17,696 nt of DNA from Elusimicrobiota bacterium (GTDB lineage Bacteria; CG03; SLGR01; JAGXOG01), in the NCBI GenBank assembly GCA_027858455.1, contig JAQICQ010000038.1, positions 1 to 17,696 on the forward strand. The letters run 5' to 3'. The first letter of the stretch is position 1. Each line of letters begins with the position of its first letter. Below, in pieces: positions 15,529 through 17,696 of the stretch. The notes beneath the pieces are model-generated. The model was not told where the DNA came from. It saw only the letters and a list, made by a program, of their open reading frames with translations, and did not search any database. The translations under genes and the position numbers were made by a program.

Positions 15529-15557
15529 AATATAACAAATAGTCATTTGCCGTTCAA
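15529..15557 (-). promoter_or_regulatory. Likely mgtE promoter (TTGAAC-N17-TATATT)
   Basis: The minus strand has TTGAAC (15557-15552), a 17-base spacer and TATATT (15534-15529), followed by seven bases and the mgtE ATG. The -35 contains the TGA stop of the upstream CorC-type gene. Predicted transcription start is at or next to the ATG. Confidence 0.5.
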
Positions 15558-16825
15558 TCCTTGCCGACCTTTATCTCTACATCAAGAACCCTTTTGGGGG
15601 TAGCTTTTAATACTTTAAAAGAACAGTTTCCGTATTTAACCTTCTCGCCGGGAACCGGGAGATGCCCGAGTTCTCCGACTATAAGTCCGCCGAGCGAATC
15701 ATACGTATCTTCAGGAAGGCTAACCCCAAGATGATCATTGATCTTATCCAAATCTTCAACAGCTTTAATAATCCAGCGGTTTTTCGATACTCTGCTTATG
15801 GTTGTTTTTTCTTTATCGTATTCATCAAATATCTCACCTGTGATCTCTTCAACTATATCTTCTATAGTCACTATTCCCACAGATACCCCGTATTCATCCA
15901 CAACTACGGCGATATGGCCGTTCCCCACTCTAAATTCCTTTAATAACTCGCTTATAAGTTTTGTTTCCGGGACAAAAAACAGCTTTCTTAATAATTTTTT
16001 AATATCAAAGTCCTTATTTCCGGCCAGTTCCGGAAGTAAATCTTTCACATAAAGAATACCTAAAAGATTATCAATATTATCTTCATATACAGGAAATCGG
16101 GAGTGGCCGATATCAAATGCTTTTCTGATAAGTTTTTTCCGGTCGTCGGCTATATCAAGGACTTTCATATCAACCCGGGGAACCATGACTTCCCGGACTA
16201 CCGTATCACTGAACTCCAGAAGCTGAGAGATCATCTTTTTTTCGGCTTTAAATATAACCCCTTCTTTTTCCCCCATATCTATTAAGCCTTTTAGCTCTTC
16301 ATGTATATAAAGCGGGTTCTTTTTTATAGATTCCTCTCCGAAAATTCTGATAACATTATTTGAAATTACAGTAAAAATTTTAACTACGGGAGAAATAACA
16401 GTTTCAATAACCTTTAACGGCCCTATCACTACCGAAGAAACCCCCATTGAATTCTTCCGGGCATAGGCTTTAGGCGTTATCTCGGCAAATATCAGAACCA
16501 TAATCACAGTAATAAATGTACTTATGCTTGCCGCAGCAGCAGCATTCCAATTGTAATGACTGCTTAAATCCAGAGCTATAGTAGTCATCAAAACCGATAC
16601 TCCTATAACACTTACTGCCGTCCCTATAAGAGTTGTAGTCAGGAGCCGGTTGGGGTCATCCAGCCAGGCGGTAAGCTTAACTATTCCCTTTGTTTTTATA
16701 AGACTCTTTACCTGGGATTTCCTAAGCATTGTAAGCGAGGTTTCAGCAGCAGTGAAAAATACGGTAAAAAGAAGCAACACTAAAAGTATCGTTAATTTAA
16801 TTACTAATATTGGTATCATACTCAT
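15554..16825 (-). CDS. CNNM/CorC-type membrane protein with CBS pair and CorC_HlyC domain
   Basis: Often annotated as hemolysin C or gliding motility protein; the family is now linked to Mg2+ (or Co2+) export. The 423 residues give the full domain order: DUF21/CNNM membrane domain (about 5-190, with AAETSLT at 26-32, LLTTTLIGTAVS at 61-72 and AEITPKAYARK at 114-124), a CBS pair (about 212-330, starting REVMVPRVDM and ending GIVTIEDIVEEITGEI), and the C-terminal CorC_HlyC domain (about 343-420, with DSLGGLIVGELGHLP). The ATG at 16825 lies inside the end of the preceding paralogue (29-base overlap); a second ATG six bases on is also possible. Its location directly before mgtE supports a magnesium role. 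Confidence 0.92.
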   Translation of the reverse strand: MSMIPILVIKLTILLVLLLFTVFFTAAETSLTMLRKSQVKSLIKTKGIVKLTAWLDDPNRLLTTTLIGTAVSVIGVSVLMTTIALDLSSHYNWNAAAAASISTFITVIMVLIFAEITPKAYARKNSMGVSSVVIGPLKVIETVISPVVKIFTVISNNVIRIFGEESIKKNPLYIHEELKGLIDMGEKEGVIFKAEKKMISQLLEFSDTVVREVMVPRVDMKVLDIADDRKKLIRKAFDIGHSRFPVYEDNIDNLLGILYVKDLLPELAGNKDFDIKKLLRKLFFVPETKLISELLKEFRVGNGHIAVVVDEYGVSVGIVTIEDIVEEITGEIFDEYDKEKTTISRVSKNRWIIKAVEDLDKINDHLGVSLPEDTYDSLGGLIVGELGHLPVPGEKVKYGNCSFKVLKATPKRVLDVEIKVGKD

Positions 16826-17696
16826 CGTATATTTCCCCGACTATTTCTTCTATTAAATCTTCTACGGTAATAAGTCCTTCAACCTTTCCGTTTTTTTTAA
16901 CTATGGCAACATGCGTCCTGTCTGTCCTTAATTTTTTAAAGAGTTTCTGACAGTTTTCATCGTCGTAAGTTATATAGGCCGGCCTGACTATGGCGGCAAA
17001 ATCAACTTTATCCTCACTGTTTAAAACTCCGATGACATCTTTGATATAAATAAAACCCATGCAATCATCTATATTGTTTTTGTAAGCAGGTATTCTTGAA
17101 TATGAACTTTTTAAAAGCGCTTTCATAATCCGGGAATACTTCCAATTCAGGCTTACCGAATATATCTTTTTACGGGGGGTCATTACATCTTCAACCAGGG
17201 TTCTGGTTAAAAACAATACTTTGCCCATCATCCGGCTGTCTTCCTTTCTGAATAAACCGCTGTCGTTTATGTCGTTTAAGTATATATCAAGCTCTTTTCT
17301 TGAAATTAATTTCTCTTTTTTCTTACCCAGCCGGCCGGCTAAAAATCCCGAAATTTTATTTAATATATTTATCGGCCCTCTTATAAATTTAAAAAATCTC
17401 ATGAAATTATTATATAACAGGGAAACTATCTTTTCCGGATAGGTATTTGCAAAAGTTTTCGGAATTATTTCTCCGAATATCAGTATCAACAGCGAAGAAC
17501 AGACTATAGATATTATTTCAACAAAGGAATGTGTTATATCCCATAAACCCGTAAATTTAACAACAAGCAGCGTAAATAATGTTGTAAATACTATATTTAC
17601 TATATTATTTCCTATTAGAATTCCGGTAATTATAGACCCCGGCTCTTCAAGCCATAAATTCAGGGATTTCATCTTCTCCCGGGACCAGTTTTTTAT
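16797..17696 (-). CDS. CNNM/CorC-type membrane protein lacking the CorC_HlyC domain, 5' end cut
   Basis: The reading frame is open to the window edge: upstream of the internal Met at 17672 the codons read IKNWSREK, which fits the family stretch before the second helix, so the true start is outside. 299 residues are visible: remaining DUF21/CNNM membrane domain with GILIGNNIVNI (25-35) and FGEIIPKTFA (74-83), then a CBS pair (about 168-292) starting EDVMTPRKKI and ending GLITVEDLIEEIVGEIYDEYD. The protein stops there (TNISN), without the C-terminal CorC_HlyC domain that its downstream paralogue has. The two genes overlap by 29 bases and probably act together in the membrane; the missing first helix cannot be judged here. 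Confidence 0.9.
   Translation of the reverse strand: MKNWSREKMKSLNLWLEEPGSIITGILIGNNIVNIVFTTLFTLLVVKFTGLWDITHSFVEIISIVCSSLLILIFGEIIPKTFANTYPEKIVSLLYNNFMRFFKFIRGPINILNKISGFLAGRLGKKKEKLISRKELDIYLNDINDSGLFRKEDSRMMGKVLFLTRTLVEDVMTPRKKIYSVSLNWKYSRIMKALLKSSYSRIPAYKNNIDDCMGFIYIKDVIGVLNSEDKVDFAAIVRPAYITYDDENCQKLFKKLRTDRTHVAIVKKNGKVEGLITVEDLIEEIVGEIYDEYDTNISN

Noticed and set aside
15522..15553. M-box Mg2+ riboswitch before mgtE
   Set aside because: Only 32 bases separate mgtE from the preceding gene, and the promoter leaves almost no leader; no room for a riboswitch.
17672..17674. Met at 17672 as the true start of the right-most CorC-type gene
   Set aside because: The frame continues upstream to the edge with family-like residues, and the first helix of the DUF21 domain would be missing; treated as 5' truncated by the window.

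Overview
The window holds a compact, AT-leaning (by eye about 40% GC) bacterial chromosome segment made almost entirely of housekeeping genes. Gene gaps are tiny, stop/start overlaps are frequent, and there is no sign of phage, transposase, CRISPR array or RNA gene. Class II aldolase, pyruvate phosphate dikinase, a DUF2148 ferredoxin-domain protein and a bifunctional class A penicillin-binding protein together suggest an anaerobic, peptidoglycan-bearing bacterium. The overall flavour resembles candidate phyla such as Omnitrophota or its relatives, but this is an impression from protein style and gene order, not a proven placement.

Left part, minus strand (1-2829): a translationally coupled operon tyrS -> 56-residue two-helix membrane protein (too short to be called easily) -> HIT-family hydrolase/transferase -> Mth938-like (DUF498) protein. 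It is followed by fba (class II fructose-bisphosphate aldolase) with its own promoter and Shine-Dalgarno; the 3' end of fba is cut by the window edge. Divergent from tyrS, plus strand (2917-6610): a class A PBP (PBP1A type), a DUF2148 ferredoxin-domain protein, a four-helix membrane protein and endonuclease III (nth). The two divergent promoters between tyrS and the PBP gene both sit so close to the start codons that the transcripts should be leaderless.

Right part, minus strand (6594-17696): read in the direction of transcription, two CNNM/CorC-type CBS membrane proteins (the first cut at its 5' end by the window edge), the Mg2+ channel mgtE, recO, glyQ, glyS, a DUF167 (YggU-like) protein, ppdK and an unrecognised six-helix membrane protein whose 3' end overlaps that of nth. 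The first three form a magnesium-handling block. The recO-glyQ-glyS-ppdK order is a gene neighbourhood known from other anaerobic bacteria.

I found no clear-cut new system. The points most worth a second look are: an exact 17-bp direct repeat bracketing the unrecognised membrane gene between nth and ppdK; -35 boxes that contain the TGA stop codon of the upstream gene at three places; leader elements shared by fba and ppdK; a 16-bp tandem duplication over the recO start codon; repeat expansions and a nested stem-loop at the glyS/DUF167 junction; and a charged insertion in the PBP transpeptidase domain.
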